In this document: piece by piece, positions 1 to 14,600 of the stretch
Numbering within the stretch: the stretch's first letter is position 1
Layout of the letters: each line of letters begins with the position of its first letter
Origin: Hirudinaria manillensis
Taxonomy: Eukaryota > Annelida > Clitellata > Hirudinida > Hirudinidae
Direction: 5' to 3'
DNA: 64,000 bases
NCBI GenBank assembly: GCA_034509925.1
Contig: CM067537.1
Coordinates: 6,457,001-6,521,000, forward strand
Notes under the pieces: generated by a model
Seen by the model: only the letters and a program-made list of their open reading frames with translations
Database searches by the model: none
What the model was told of the DNA's origin: nothing
Program-made: the position numbers and the translations under genes

Positions 1-800
1 ATCCATTCATTCTCTGATTTATTTTTTGCTTCCAGCTGTTTTGGTTTTAGTCAAAGAGTGAATGTTACGATTTTATATGATTGTGAATTGAATTAATATT
101 TATTTTTTTCATCATCATCATGTTAGAAATGATCTGTGGTTTTTAATTTTACTTTTCATCCACGATAGATTTTTCCTAATCGTCTGAAATAACAGTCTAT
201 ATTTTTAGCGAGTGGTCCCCTCGATTTATAACGAACTCTTATGGGTTTTTTTTTTCATTTTAACCTTTGTTTTATTCTCGGCATAACTGTTTGGAACTTT
301 TTGAACTTATTAAAATTCGTCCATTCTTCAAATATGAATTTGAGAAGAGCCGTCACGCGACGTATCCGAACTGGAACAACAAACCAATCAAAAGTAGCAC
401 CTTTCACTAAAAGTCGAATCTCGTAATACTCGAAAGACAGATGAGAGAAATTAAGGAAAGAAAGAATATTACAAGAAATTAAAATAGTTTAACTGATAAT
501 GAAATTACGTTACTAACTTAATCACAAATTAATTATTATTTTAAATTACGGGCTTTTACCTGCCTGTGAATATAAAAGTTTAGACAGTTTCAGTTACGAT
601 GGTAGATAAAATGTCTACACGTGTATTAAAATCCTGACAATTTAAACCCACGCAAAAAAACAGAATCTTCAACATTCGACTTACTTTCGTCAGCAAACAT
701 CCGCAAGGAATTAAAAAAATAAAATGAAAATAAGATTAAATTAAGATGAAATTAAGATGAAAATAAGATGAAATGACAGCTTCTTGAGACGAATCAAGTG
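1..800. other. 3' flank of the Yurt-like gene
   Basis: AT-rich sequence downstream of the Yurt-like stop codon. It contains no convincing coding exon; the short open frame at 241-426 has no recognisable features. The 3' UTR and polyadenylation site of the minus-strand gene should lie here, but several AATAAA matches on the minus strand (for example around 18-23) prevent picking one. Confidence 0.5.
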
Positions 801-2842
801 CTATACTTCCGTTGTCAGGATGACAACGCTTTTCGACCTCTCGTCTCTTTGTACAATCCTTCTCGTTGGTGCCTGTTGCTTAGCAACCATTTGACCCGAA
901 GCGTTGTACACACTATAACCGAACGGACTGGGGTTTGGATGGACGTGCGGTTGTGGTGGTTGTTGTTGTTGGTTCGAGGAATGACCAGTTAGGTGTTGCT
1001 GGTTGAAGGGAATTCTAGTAGTTTGGTTGGGCACGAACCGAGCTTGGTCCTGATAAGATGGAGAGTAACCGATCTCTCTGGCTATTGGCTGGTCCACGGG
1101 GCTTCGGGAATAATTCGCCAAGTGGTGGTTGAGATGTTGGTTGTGGTTCGATGAGGAAGTCAACGGAAGTCTGCCGTGAGTCATCAGTTCGGTGGAGGGA
1201 AGGGCTTTCGTCGAGGTACGTTCTTGGACTCGTTGGGGTTGTTGTTGGAGTTTAGGTTTTTTTTGAAGACTCGAATGGAACGCTGTTAAAATGGATGACT
1301 TTGAAGTCATTTTAGGTTTAATGTAATCTAATAAGTTGTTAAATAATGTGTGTTATTTTGAATATAAAAGTAAATGTTTTTAATGATTTTTGAGTACTTG
1401 GTGAAAATGTTTGACCAGTCATTTATCATTTTACAAGCTGAATTTAAAATATGGAGTTCAAAATGGGTACAGAAAGACTTAATTGTAAATAATAATAAAA
1501 ATATATCCATCCATTGACGAAATTAATAATGAATTAATGAAAAACATTGTATTTAAAAAAATAATAAATGAAATTAACATTTTAAAAAAAGCTGTTCGCC
1601 GCACTCGTACCCTTATTGTGGTTCTCCTTGAAATTATTCTGTTGTGGAAAATCCGGATTTACCGGAACTGGAGAAGTGGTGTGATTGGTGGTTGATTTGG
1701 ACCAATCAACTTTTGACTTTTGAGGTGCTCGTACATCTTGAGGTGTTACGTCCAACATGTTGCTCGTTGAAAAGGTTTTTCGAGGCTTCTTTAATATGCC
1801 ATCTGTTGATTAATTCGATTTTAGATTTAAATGTTAAATATTATTTGAGTATTTGTTACGTGATTTGAAATTATTTGACATAAATTAATTATTTAATAAT
1901 AAGTTGTTTTTTTTTAAAATTAATAATCAAGTAATCCTCCCTTGTTAAAATTACTTTAAATCTCATTTATTCTTTTATTCTGTAAATGTTTATCGAGATG
2001 GTGCAATAAAAATACACGAAGATCACCGATTAAATTAAGGATTATTTGTTGATGGGTCCAAAATAAGAGCTTTTTAATATTTATATTCTAAATAATGTTT
2101 AATAATAAATAATAATATTAATGTTTTTTAATAACCAGTTTTTTTTGGCACAAAATAAAAATATAAAGTCTGTCTCACCTATATTATTGTGGGTTATTGA
2201 ACTCATGTTTGTGGACTGAAATCTTGGGTCACCTCGCTGGAAATTTCAAAATAACTTTAATTTAATCAAACAAAATGGATACTCAGCAACCTATGGAACC
2301 CCTTTGCATAGTCTTGGGTTAGTTTTACCGGGATTATTTTAAATTGTTTTCTTAAATTGAAAATCAATTCCAAAATTTACGTCGAGCGCTTAAAGAGATT
2401 CATTGTGCAAAGGGAGCAGGACACAATTTACGATCTGCAATGCAAATTCACCCTGTTGAATGGATCTTTTTTTAGCTTATCCGAGGTTCTCTTGTCGTTG
2501 CTGTTGTTGTTGTGGAGATGACCTTGAACTTCATTCCGAGGTGACATGGTTCGACCTGCTGGGTTGTTGTTGCTACTGTTGCTTTGGAAGGCAAGAGTTT
2601 CGTGGTCGTTAGGCAGATGTTTTTTGCCTATTTCGGATTTAATGTCCCCTCTTTTGGTAGAAGAAGAAAAGTCAAGTGACGTGTTTGTTGCTGTCGTTGC
2701 CGAGTCCTGCATGAGGTGACCTCTTGACCTGGGAGGTTCGGTTGACCTCGTGCGAGTTCGTTGTTCGTTTGCGCTTTGACTCGACGAGGAAGGTACTTGC
2801 CTCCTCCTGTAAGTTGCGTCCTGACCTGAGGGTTGAAACTGT

Positions 2843-2874
<32 letters not shown>

Positions 2875-5570
2875 TTGTTGTTGTTGCTGTCGTCTATGTG
2901 AGTGTTGGTGAGCCTCCGATGAGGTATCGCTTGGAATGTTGACTCTCTTTGAACTTCTCGGACGATTCAATGTTCCGTTGTTACCCGATGCACCGACTGA
3001 CCTTTGAAGAAAAAGAATCTTATTTATATTTATATTTAATTTAATTTATTTATGTAATGATTTACGACCACGATTTGCTTATATATTAAGTTACTGTAAT
3101 TCAAACACAGACATTACAAACTCAACGTTTTTAACAAGAATTCAAAAACATCTTTGTAAATTAATGTTGTAAAACAATACGCTCCATCCGTTGTTGTGTC
3201 AGATCCGAGGGATAAAGCGGATCCATCCATCCATCCATCTTTCCAACCATTCCATCCACCCATCTTTGCCGTCACAATATATAATTTATTGAAATTATGA
3301 ATTAATTAATTATTGAATTAATTAATATATTAATAAATTGAATTTAAAACATAAAATTAATTTCATGTCAATTCTTGCTCACACGCTCTCAAGCATTTCC
3401 ATATATCCATTCATTCATCCATCCACCCTTCCATCTGTCATCTGTCCATCTGTTTGTTCGTCCGTTCATCCAAAAAAACCCACTAATCCTCTTAGGAGGT
3501 ACTTCAGAGACTCACCTCTTCATGCTTTGGTAGCCGTCAACAACGTTGTTGTTGTCGTTGCTGGGACCTCTGGCGGCAGAAGCTTCATGATCGTCGGATT
3601 TTGATCCTCTCAGGGACTGACGAAAGGACTGCCTCGAGGCTTCGACTCGTCTGGACGTCCTTTGACTTTGTTTTCGTTCAAAGGTCACGCTTTTTCGCGC
3701 CCTTACCGACGTCAGAGATTGTAGTTCCGTGTTCCCGCTGAAGATTATAATTTCGTGAAATTGCATTTTAATAGAAAAAATAAATTTGTTTGAAAACTTG
3801 CAGTTGGGTGATGTTAATTTATTTATTTATTGATTTATAATAACAACAACAACAATTATTATTATTATTACTATTATTATTATTATTATTATTAACAACA
3901 TCAACAATAATAATAATAATAACAGTTGCATTAAGCTCTGAAATTGCATTCCATATAATCAAGGAATGAAAATAATTCTTAAATATAACTTTAATAACAG
4001 CAATAAACTTAAATTATACGATAATAACTTGAAGAGCTGAATTATGTGAACTCGAAAGTAGTCTCTTCTCCAAAATCTCTACGATAAGCCAACTTATTGT
4101 TTTCAACGTCCGCACAATTTTCAATGATTCTTTTGTCAACAGTGCTGTTATTGTATTGGGAAGTGTAACTTGTTGGCGTGGCTTTTGTCTGAGAATCGTT
4201 CACACGAAGTACGAAATATTTTTCTTTTTTCGAAATCATAGCTTAAAAAGGGACTTCACAAGAAGAGCAAAGATAACGATGTTCCAATATTGGATGTTAT
4301 TTTAAGGTCATCACGTTTATAGTCAAAGATTTATTAGGTTGGTTCAAGTAGGGGTCAAATTCTTTTGCACATTCACGACAGCTTGTTAATGATTATAAAC
4401 GTTTTTATTTATTCTTAATCTATTGAAATTGCCTTTTGATCAAACATAATGTCGACGAATATGGAAATCTATCTCTAAGAAATTGATAATTATTTATATA
4501 TTTATATAATAACAGTTTACTAATAAATATTTCTAAGTTAAATATCTGTTTAAATCGTCATTTCTAATAAACAAAATATTAAAATATTTATTCCAAACTT
4601 GAAAAATTGCAAACAAATGAGTGGAAACATATGCAAACTATGTTGGTAAACATGCAAGCGTGTGATGCTGAGTGCAACACTAATTTAATAATATTCATTA
4701 ATATAAATTAATATTCATTAATATAAATATAAATTAATATTCATTAATATAAATATAAATTAATATTCATTAATATAAATTAATATTCATTAATATTTTT
4801 CCATCCACCTTTCAATAATATTAATCAATACAATTTTTGTTGCCATATCATGCCAGCGTTGAGGAACCTTGCCAAATCTGGATCCTCAATGCCGGACACT
4901 TCCTTCCGCATCAACTCCATGAAGACAATTCTTCCTTCCCCAAACAGATGTGCATCTCGTTCGACATTCATTCATCATTCCATCCATCCAACCAGGTCCT
5001 TATCACCATCCATCCATCATTTCTTCCATTCAACCGGGCTTTCCCAACCATCCATCTTTCAAATCTTTCCATCCATACATCGGTTCATCCATCCATCCAT
5101 CCATCCATCCATCCATCCATCCATCCATCCATCCATCCATCCATCCATCCATCCATCCATCAATCCATCCATCCATCCATCCATCCATCCATCCATCCAT
5201 CCATCCATCCATCCATCCATCATCAATCTATCCATCCATCCATCCCTTACCTGTATCTGAATCTAGAGCCTATCCTGAGGAAAGAATGCTTCATGCCGAC
5301 CGGTTTAGAAGGACCACTCAGCCTGAAGAATCCATGATGTTCGACTGCGCATTTCCAAAGGTGTTTACAGGCTCTGTCGCTGGAGCAGCGGAATATGAAA
5401 GTGTGTTCCTGATCGACGCCCTAAAATGGAAATAATAATAATAATAATATTAACTAATAATTAATAATAATAAATTTGGTTTAGTTGTTTGTCATTATTA
5501 GAACTATAATATACTATATAATAATAGTATTACAACACATAGTATTGTAGTATAGTATCATTATTATGGT

Positions 5571-5614
<44 letters not shown>

Positions 5615-8600
5615 TTAATATTAACTATTACAGACTCCTGTGCAGCTTATTCATTGTAATTTTTAAATGCCCAATTTAAGTGTTACGTGGATTAAAAGGA
5701 AGGTTGAAACATCTGCTGTAATTAATCATGTGATTCTATTGTACTCTATTCTACTCTCACGTGATCTTATTGTACTCTATTGTACTCTATTGTACATTCT
5801 GCAGTGTACACAAAACACGTAAGTTTTTATTTGTGAAGGAGACACTTGCCAATACACAATCAAGACATTAAAATCTATTTTCATATTATAAAAGAAATTT
5901 ATTAAACAACAATGTGTATTATTATTATTATTAGTTATTTTAAAAGTGAATTAAAGTGAATAATATTATTAATCGATTGAAATACAATAAACATAATAAA
6001 AGATTTTAAAATATTTTTAAATAAATAAATAATTAAATCTTTCAACAAATCAAATCTTTCACCTTGTCATCACTCTCCACAACTTCGAGAATAATTTTCT
6101 TCTTCTTGAACTGCAGTTGAGTTATTTTTGGCCTGGAAATTTTGGACACCTCGATAGACTTTCGATTTCACTTTCGTTTTATGAGTAATTCCCAAGAAAC
6201 ATGGTTATAAATAAGCACGTTTAATAGGAAAACATTAATAAATAAATAAGCAAATAAATGTATTTAAACATGTTCCAAATTTAAAAATAATTTATAATTT
6301 AAAAAAATGAATAAACACCATAACATAATTTGTATTATTATAAATATAATATTAATAATACTATTAATAGTGTAATTATAATAACAATATATTCATACAT
6401 AAATAAATAAATAAATAAATAAATAAATACATAATCCAATACAAAATTCTGATACAAGCCATGAATCATCACGACAGACAGGATGGCCTACCAATAAAAT
6501 AATCCAATTCTTTGAAAATTCTCAAAGACCAGGATACCCGCAGGTACGAGTCCCAAGGTGTAGTTGTTACCGTCACGACCCTGAATAAGTAATGAGTTGT
6601 TCATTAATATTAATTATCAATGATTATTATGAATATTAACAACTTATATTTTTGTTATTAATAAAATTATTATTTGTTTTTTTATTATTAGTGACATTTA
6701 ATTAATAAATATAAATGTAAATAAAATAGACAGATAAAAGATGTGTTGCTATTGTTGTTGTTGTTGGTATTCCACCAGTTGTCGTGGTCGTATCGTTACA
6801 CGAAATATGAAATAAATAAAACAGTTTAAACCAATTATATTTTTTATAATAATTCAGGCAATTACATGAAAATATTATTCAATATTTTAAAAATAAAACC
6901 TATTTAAAGATTTATTGAGTTGACCTGGTGACATTGAATAAAATAACATTAAAACCGAGTTCCAAGGTCGGCTTTATTTTCAAAAAGTAATTCTTCAAAT
7001 CGAAATAGCTCGGAAAATTCCCAGGTCTATAAATAATATTGACATCTTGTCCTAATTTCGTACCAGATTAAGTCGAGTCTAAAAGAATGTTATTTCTATT
7101 TTAATTCTTCACAAACAATAAACGAGCAATAATAATAATAATAATAAATAAAAATTGTAATTATAATTTTAATAATAATAATTCAGCTGATTAAAATGTA
7201 ACTTGTGTAATAATTAATTTATAATATTCATTAAATTATTAATAATTAATTAGTAATAATAATTAATTTAAAATGATATTTTTAAGCATGTCTTGCGTTA
7301 CTGTGATTGCTACGATCGCGATGACATGATTGTGGCGATGATTAAGATCGTTATTATCATTGATAATGTTGTTGTCCTCATCTTCTTCGTCGTCGTCGTC
7401 TTTGTTGTTGTTGTTGTTGTTGTTCACAGAAAGTTAAGACTGTCAAAGACATTTCTCACGACAGCAACATTCGTTGACAATGTTTGTTGGAATGTTGTCT
7501 CGTGAGACACGGCGGGAGTTGCTATCATGTCAAACAACAACAACAACAACAACGACGGCGACGATGACGACAACAACAACAAAGACAACAGCAACGAAAT
7601 TATTAATTGTGAGTTGAAATAATATTAACAATATTATTAGTTTATTGGACCAATTATTCAAACATTACATAACGGTTAAGCAGAAATTTTTTTATATAAT
7701 TTGTTCAAATCGAGGTTTTCCATTAAGAAGTTTTAGAAGATAATTACGTGATGAGGTACGCTTTAGTGACAACCCCAATTATCGTCAATTAATAAACTAA
7801 TGAGACGACATTAAGTTCGATTTAAATCTATCACAAACCTGGACCACGTGGAAATCGACTCCGTATAATTCCAGCCACCTCGCCTTGTTCAGGTAGGTCA
7901 TTTCAGCCAATCCAGGTGACATCCCTCTGTTGGGAAACAGGTACGTTTTGGAGATTAATTCAGTGCATTTTTCTTATTTCATGACACGGACTGAGTTTCG
8001 AGTTTTGAGTGAAAATATTCATTATTAAATCAATTTAATTATCTTGGCTCGTCGGTGATTTTTGTGAGATTGTTATCGTTTGATCTAAACAACAGCAACA
8101 ACTATTATCATCATCGTCGTCGTCGTCGTCGTCACCACAAAAATAGATGCGCCGAAAAGTTTATCATAAGATAATAACATTTTGCGCCAAAAATTTCGAA
8201 ACAAAACAAAATATATGTGTTATGTGATGTTATTATTACTATTATTATTATTATTACTATTATTATTATTATTATTATTATTTAGCATTAATTTTATTTT
8301 ATTTATGAATTAACACCAGTTTTGTCATTGCCAGCATCGTCTCGTTATTGACGGCGGTCACTTCCGTGGCAGCCTGTTGAAGAATCAATCGAGTGCACTT
8401 CGTTGTTGTTGTTGATGATGATGATGATGATGATGATGATAATTATGATGATGATGATGATTAATTCAAACACTCGAATTGAACTCGAAACAAAACATAA
8501 AAAAAAACAATTGACCATGGGAATCAAAGCATAGCGGAGAATAGAAAGTGTTGTTGCTGCTGTTGTTGTTGATGCCGTTGCTATTGGTGATGATGATGTT

Positions 8601-11600
8601 GTTGTTATTGTTCATGGTGGTGGTGATGGTGATGATGCTATTATTATTGATCGTGTTATTGATTATGATAATGACGATGACAATGGTGATTATATCGATG
8701 ATGATTAGTGAACGACCGGGGACCCCGGACCCGGCTGAACCCCGGCCTTTTTTACCACCGGGGTCCCGGCCCCGGCCCCGGTCCCGGCTTTTTAACATTC
8801 CCCGGCCCCGGTCCCGCCCCGGCTTAAATTCAACCGGGGTTTAGCCGGGGGTAAACAAAAGTCTAATTTTTAGCTTTGTCAACTTAGATAAAATATATTC
8901 ATCATCCGACGAATCTTAAATTTATATCGTTCGGAGAGTTAAAGTCCTCAGGTACAGCCGGCAAATTAGTGGAGTACGATAGAGCTCTTAAGTTATACTT
9001 AATGAATACTAAAGTTTCAACATTTTTGGGCAACAGTCTAATTCTCCCTTTTTGAATAGACTGTGCCACTTTAAACTCCCGTTCACTATCACTTGAACTG
9101 GGAGGTGGGCTTAGGTAAATCCTTGCTAGCTAAGCCAAGCCTGGTAACTCGCTCCTGTAAATTTTCCAGTAGGCCAGTGGGTCATCCGTTCTATTTATGC
9201 GCTTTTTTGAAGGGTAAGCCTCCAATTCCCTCTCTGCTTCGGGTGCTTTCTTTCCCGTAATTTCGGAAGCTTCTTCTCTCAATACTTCTTCCCACAGGTC
9301 GTTGTCCTTGCTTGAATGACCCTCCTCTGTTCCTGAACAAGATACAGGCACCCTCCCATCAAAAGGAGCCTGAGAAAGTTGCCTTAACTCGATGGAGTTA
9401 AAAACATCATCGGCTGGAACCTGGAATGATGTCCTTAAAACTATGAGTTTTAAAAAAATTACCGTTTAACTTTCATCACTTTGGCCTTCACAAAACAGTA
9501 ATCGATTAGTATTCAAAAAGATTTGATTTTCATGAGATTCCATCAACGATTTAATGTTTTTCTAAGTTTTCGCAACGGAGCGTGGAAAAGTTGTCGTTGT
9601 GAAAATTTTTTTTTATTATAGGTTTTACAGAATCTCTTTGACATAATAAGCATACTTATATATTATTTGACGTTTACAACATGTTTAGAGAATAAAAGCA
9701 CCGTTAGTTAACGTTATTATAGATGGCCTCCCCAACCCCGGCTTCAACCCCGGCCCCGGCTAACCCCGGCCCGCCTGAACCCCGGCCCCGGCTGCCCCGG
9801 CAACCGCTCCCCCTACCCCGGTCCCGGCCCCGGTCCCGGCTAAAATTGTCGCCCCGGTCGATCACTAATGATGATGCTGTTATTGTTGTTCGTGATGATG
9901 ATGACGACGACGTCGACGTTGTCGTCATCGTTGTTGTTGTTGTTGTTAGCGCCACAAGACTTATTAGGACGGCGCTCAATGAACTGAAGACCTACTTGCA
10001 ACTTTTGTACTTTTCCAATGCGGCCAACTCCAAGTCTTTTGTTTGGTTGGGAACGAAACGAAATTCAGAAACAATTTCCGACGTGTGCTCCGATGGATCG
10101 TAGTCCCCCAACTCAGCTGGAAATGAGTAGGCGAGATGAGAATATTAAATGAGCTAATGAGTGGGTGGGTGAGTGAATGAATGAGTGGGTGGATGAATGA
10201 ATGAGTAGGTGGATGAGTGGGTGGATGAATAGATGGATTGGAAGAGAAGTGGATCTTAATGGATCAGGTAATGATTAGGTTGATGAATGGGCAATTGTCT
10301 GAAAAGATGACGATGACGACAATGATGATGATGTTGATAACGACGACGACGAAGATGGTGATGATGATACAAACACTGTAACACCAGAGCTGCCAGTTCG
10401 ACTGCAGTTTCAAACGGACATGGAAGCTTTCCGCTCAGTACGTCCTGCTTGACTTGTAGGAACACCTGATACCTGGTTTGGTAATAAATAAATATTCATC
10501 ATGAATAAACATTAGTTATGAATAAATATCAGATACGAATTTTTAATTCAGCTTATTAAATATTTATTAATAAAGCCATTTCAAGAGGTCTAAGAATAGA
10601 TCCATGGATAAATTAATATTAATGAGAAGATAGTGGATTTTTAAAATAGCAATGAATATTTATAAGCAATCGAGTCAACCAATCAACCCACGAATGAAAG
10701 GTGAGAATGCTTTTTATTTTCATTTCCACGAAGATTCTCAATTAAAATTTAAATTTTAATCCTAATTTAAAATTTATTTATTTATTTATTTATTGTAATT
10801 ATAAAGCAGAATAATTGAAAGAAAACCATTGGATAGCCACGTGATATCACAACCAACTTTACCAATACGAATGCACTTGGACAGACGGACAGGTGTACAC
10901 AATGGCGAACGATTGAATCAGGTGAACGAGGAACAGGTAAGTTTGATTGTTTTGGGGATAAACAGAGGTCAGGTAAATTTCGTTTAATTTTCTGGGTGTT
11001 TCCATGTTTTTGTTTATAAACTCATTCAATGATCGAGAGTGATGATGACGATGACGATGACGATGATGATGATGACGATGACGATGACGACGACGACGAC
11101 GATGATGACGGTGATGATGACGACGGTGGTGATGACGACAATCCTTCAACTAGAATAAGCAAGATAATATTGATCGCATGATGTAATAAAACATTTTATT
11201 ATTTTTTACGATCATTAAATTATTATATTTTATTATATTATGAGTGAACGTTCATTTCGAAACAAGACCTTATCAAAGCATTATTTAGTAAATTATTTGT
11301 AAATAGCCGACCATTGCATTGTATAAAAAAAAATATTACCTCTTCTTGTAAGACATGTATTATAATAAATTTCCTTTACAATTTTGTATAATAATCACTT
11401 TTTATTAATAATTTTTGTTGGTATTATTAATAATAATATTTTAAATAATAATAATTATTATTATTATTGTTATTATTTACATTATATTATATAATAATTA
11501 TATAACTTATATACAATTATAATTATTATTTGTATTAAATATTATTGTTACTATAAATGTTGTTATTGCTGTTATTACTGGTTATAAATAATTTAAAGTA

Positions 11601-14600
11601 ATAAATAATGGCATCAGGTCACATCCGTCAGAGGAGCAGGAAATTACATTTCAATGACATTTATGCATTTTTAAGCATCGATTTCCCAAAATAATAATAA
11701 TAATAATATAATCTTTACATAAATTCATATTTTATAATAACTAACGCCAATATAATCACAATATTTTACAAAATGTATGAAAGAGTGAAATTCTCATGTT
11801 TCATTTGTTATATTTTGCGTATGTTATTGCAGCCATTAATTATAATAATTGTTTATTATAATATAAAAAACGTGTTCAATACGAATTGAATAATTTAATT
11901 TTGTTTCAATAACCTCGTTATTTCTTCTTTCAAGTTACTCGGTTGTGAGGAATAAAATTTCACTTTGAGGTGAAAGGTGGCCATTGAACCCCTGGGGACT
12001 GGGTCAGCAAGGAAAATATTATAATTATTATTAATAATAAATATTATTACTATCGATAAGTTATATTAAATAATGTTTGATGATTAATTTATAATAGATA
12101 ATTATATTATTGATATTTTTTAATCGGCTAGAAAATTATGAAATGCAATTAAGAAATATGGCAAGAAATAATTTCTTCTATCTGTGTTTTAATTAATTAT
12201 TTGTAATTAATTTAAATTAATTAATTTAATTATTTGAATCAATTATTTTAATTAATTATTTTGAGTTAATTTTAATTACTTATTTTAATTAATTACATAA
12301 TTTACCATTTTTAATTAAATTTAATATCAAAAAGGAAACCTGGTTGGTCGGCTCTGAAAACTTGCTTCTTAATTTGTTTGTTCACTTCCAGCCATCTCTG
12401 GAAACATTAAAGCGTCAATTTTTATTATCACTGACGATGATATTATTGTTTAATTTCTTTATAACGACTTTATAATTGCTAATTTATTTATAATTTATTA
12501 TAATAATTTATAACTTAATTATACTGTTCAATTTATTATTGTTTTATTTATTTATAAATGCTGATAAATTTTGAAATAAAGGCTTCGAAGTAATTCTGAG
12601 ATTTCATCACGACGGTGAAGTTGGCAAACTTTCGGCAAACTTTTTGAAAGCCAATATCTCCGGAACGGAAAGAGCTAGAACCAAAATTCTTTTTTTAACT
12701 GATAGATAATAATCACGGAAATTATGTGGATATAATGTAAAAATGTTATCTTTAACGGAAAATTTAGTACAAGTGGCCGATGCTCAAAGCCGATTTCCCG
12801 GAAAACGTAGCTTTGTGAGAAAAATCGAAAAACGAATTCAGAATTTGCATTGAATTATCTTTCCCAAAAAAATACGTTTCGACATTTCGCCATCAGTCAG
12901 AGTACCTCAAAATTAAATAAGAAAGCTCCCTAAAATTTGTTTACGTTGCGAACCGGAGATAACGAATGTTTAACATATTTCTAATTTTAACAAAAGCTAT
13001 ATAGCAGAAATAGTTCAGATCACTATAATATGACATAATTTAGTTAGAAAAATTATTTAAATTATCGTTAAGCATCTTTTGCTTGAGCAGGCTGATGTCG
13101 TGCAAGTCACCAAAGTCACAAAATGAGGCAGCGCAATCAAATCCGACTTTGTGCGAAAAATTCATCAATACATTTTAAAAGAACGCAGAAAGACCTTTCA
13201 GAAAATATACGATACAATTATGTGGCATCGGTTTAAGACGCTCTATGACCTTATTATAAACGTTTCCCAGCAACCCACATGAGGTCATTCCATCGTTAGG
13301 CAAGCTGTCCTCTTCTCACTATGATTTGTGCCAAAAATCTTTTTATGCATTCTTATAGCACATTAAAATATCTTCCAGAAAATGTAAAATACAACGCTGG
13401 CGCTCCGGTATAAGGTGCTCTATAACCTTATTATAAATGCACCATAAATTCTAAGATCTTTTCTTTTCATCGTTTGGCGCTCTTCTCACTCGTCACACTG
13501 GTTTGTGCGAAAAATTGACTCTACTATTTCGATAGCATTTTCAAAGACCTTTCAAAAAATCTACAACACAACTATAGCGGACCGGTACAAGGCGCTCTAC
13601 AATTTTTTTTAATATTGCTCCTTAACTGCTCACACCTTTTCTTTCCATCGTTTGACGCGCTTTCCTCACGTCACTCTGATTTGTGTCAAAATTCTATTTA
13701 CACATTTCAATAGCTACTTCAATGGGCTTTCAGAAAATCTACAAACAAGTAACAGCACCCCTGTGTAACACTTTCTGTAACCTTATTATACGAGCCTCTC
13801 ACATCTCTCTATCTTCGCTTTCAATCGTTCGTCGTGCTGTTCTCTCGCTATTCTGTTTTGTGCGAAAATTTGAGTCTAATATTTCAATAGAGCTTTCAAA
13901 GACCTTTCAGAAAATCTATAACACAACTATAGCGGACCGGTACAATGCGCTCTGTAATCGTTTTAAAACTGGCTCCAGCTGCTCACATCTTCTTTTTTCA
14001 TCGTTTGAAGCGCTTTCTTCATGGCGCTCTGATATGTGCCATATTTTGATTCCAATATTTCAATAGAACATTCAAAGACCTTTCAAAAAATGTAAAACAC
14101 AATGCTAGCGCCCCTGTGCAAGGCGCTCTATAACCTTATTATAAATGCACCATAAATTCTAAGATCTTTTCTTTTCATCGTTTGGCGCTCTTCTCACTAG
14201 TCACACTGGTTTGTGCGAAAAATTGACTCTACTATTTCGATAGCATTTTCAAAGACCTTTCTAAAAATCTACAACACAACTATAGCGGACCGGTACAAGG
14301 CGCTCTGTAATCTTTTTAAAACTGTCTCCAACTGCTCAAATCTTCTCTTTCCATCGATTTGCGCGCTTTCCTCACTTCCTATAATTTGTGCTAACATTCT
14401 ATTTACACATTTCAATAGTTGCTTTAATGGGCTTTCAGCAAATCTACAAAAAAATTCCAGCACCTCTGTGTAAGATTGTCTATAACATTATTATACGAGC
14501 CTCTCAGAACTCTTCGCTTTCAATCTTTCGTCGCTCTGTTCTCTCGCTACTCGGCTTTATGCGACAATTTGATTCTAATATTTCAATAGAGTTTTCAAAG

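Noticed and set aside
4837..5435. Long plus-strand frames with repeated SIHP residues
   Set aside because: They are the (ATCC)n array read in three frames; the real coding sequence at 5251-5420 is a FERM exon on the opposite strand.
10859..11149. His/Arg-rich 96-codon frame as the FERM exon upstream of 10472
   Set aside because: Mostly a GAT/GAC repeat; the true FERM segment ([10 protein letters not shown]) is at 11998-11914 and joins 10472 in phase.
13683..14066. 127-codon frame as a protein gene (also 16682-17065 on the minus strand)
   Set aside because: The frame follows two 177-bp tandem monomers in the fold-back arms; the next units lose the frame, and no protein family is recognised.
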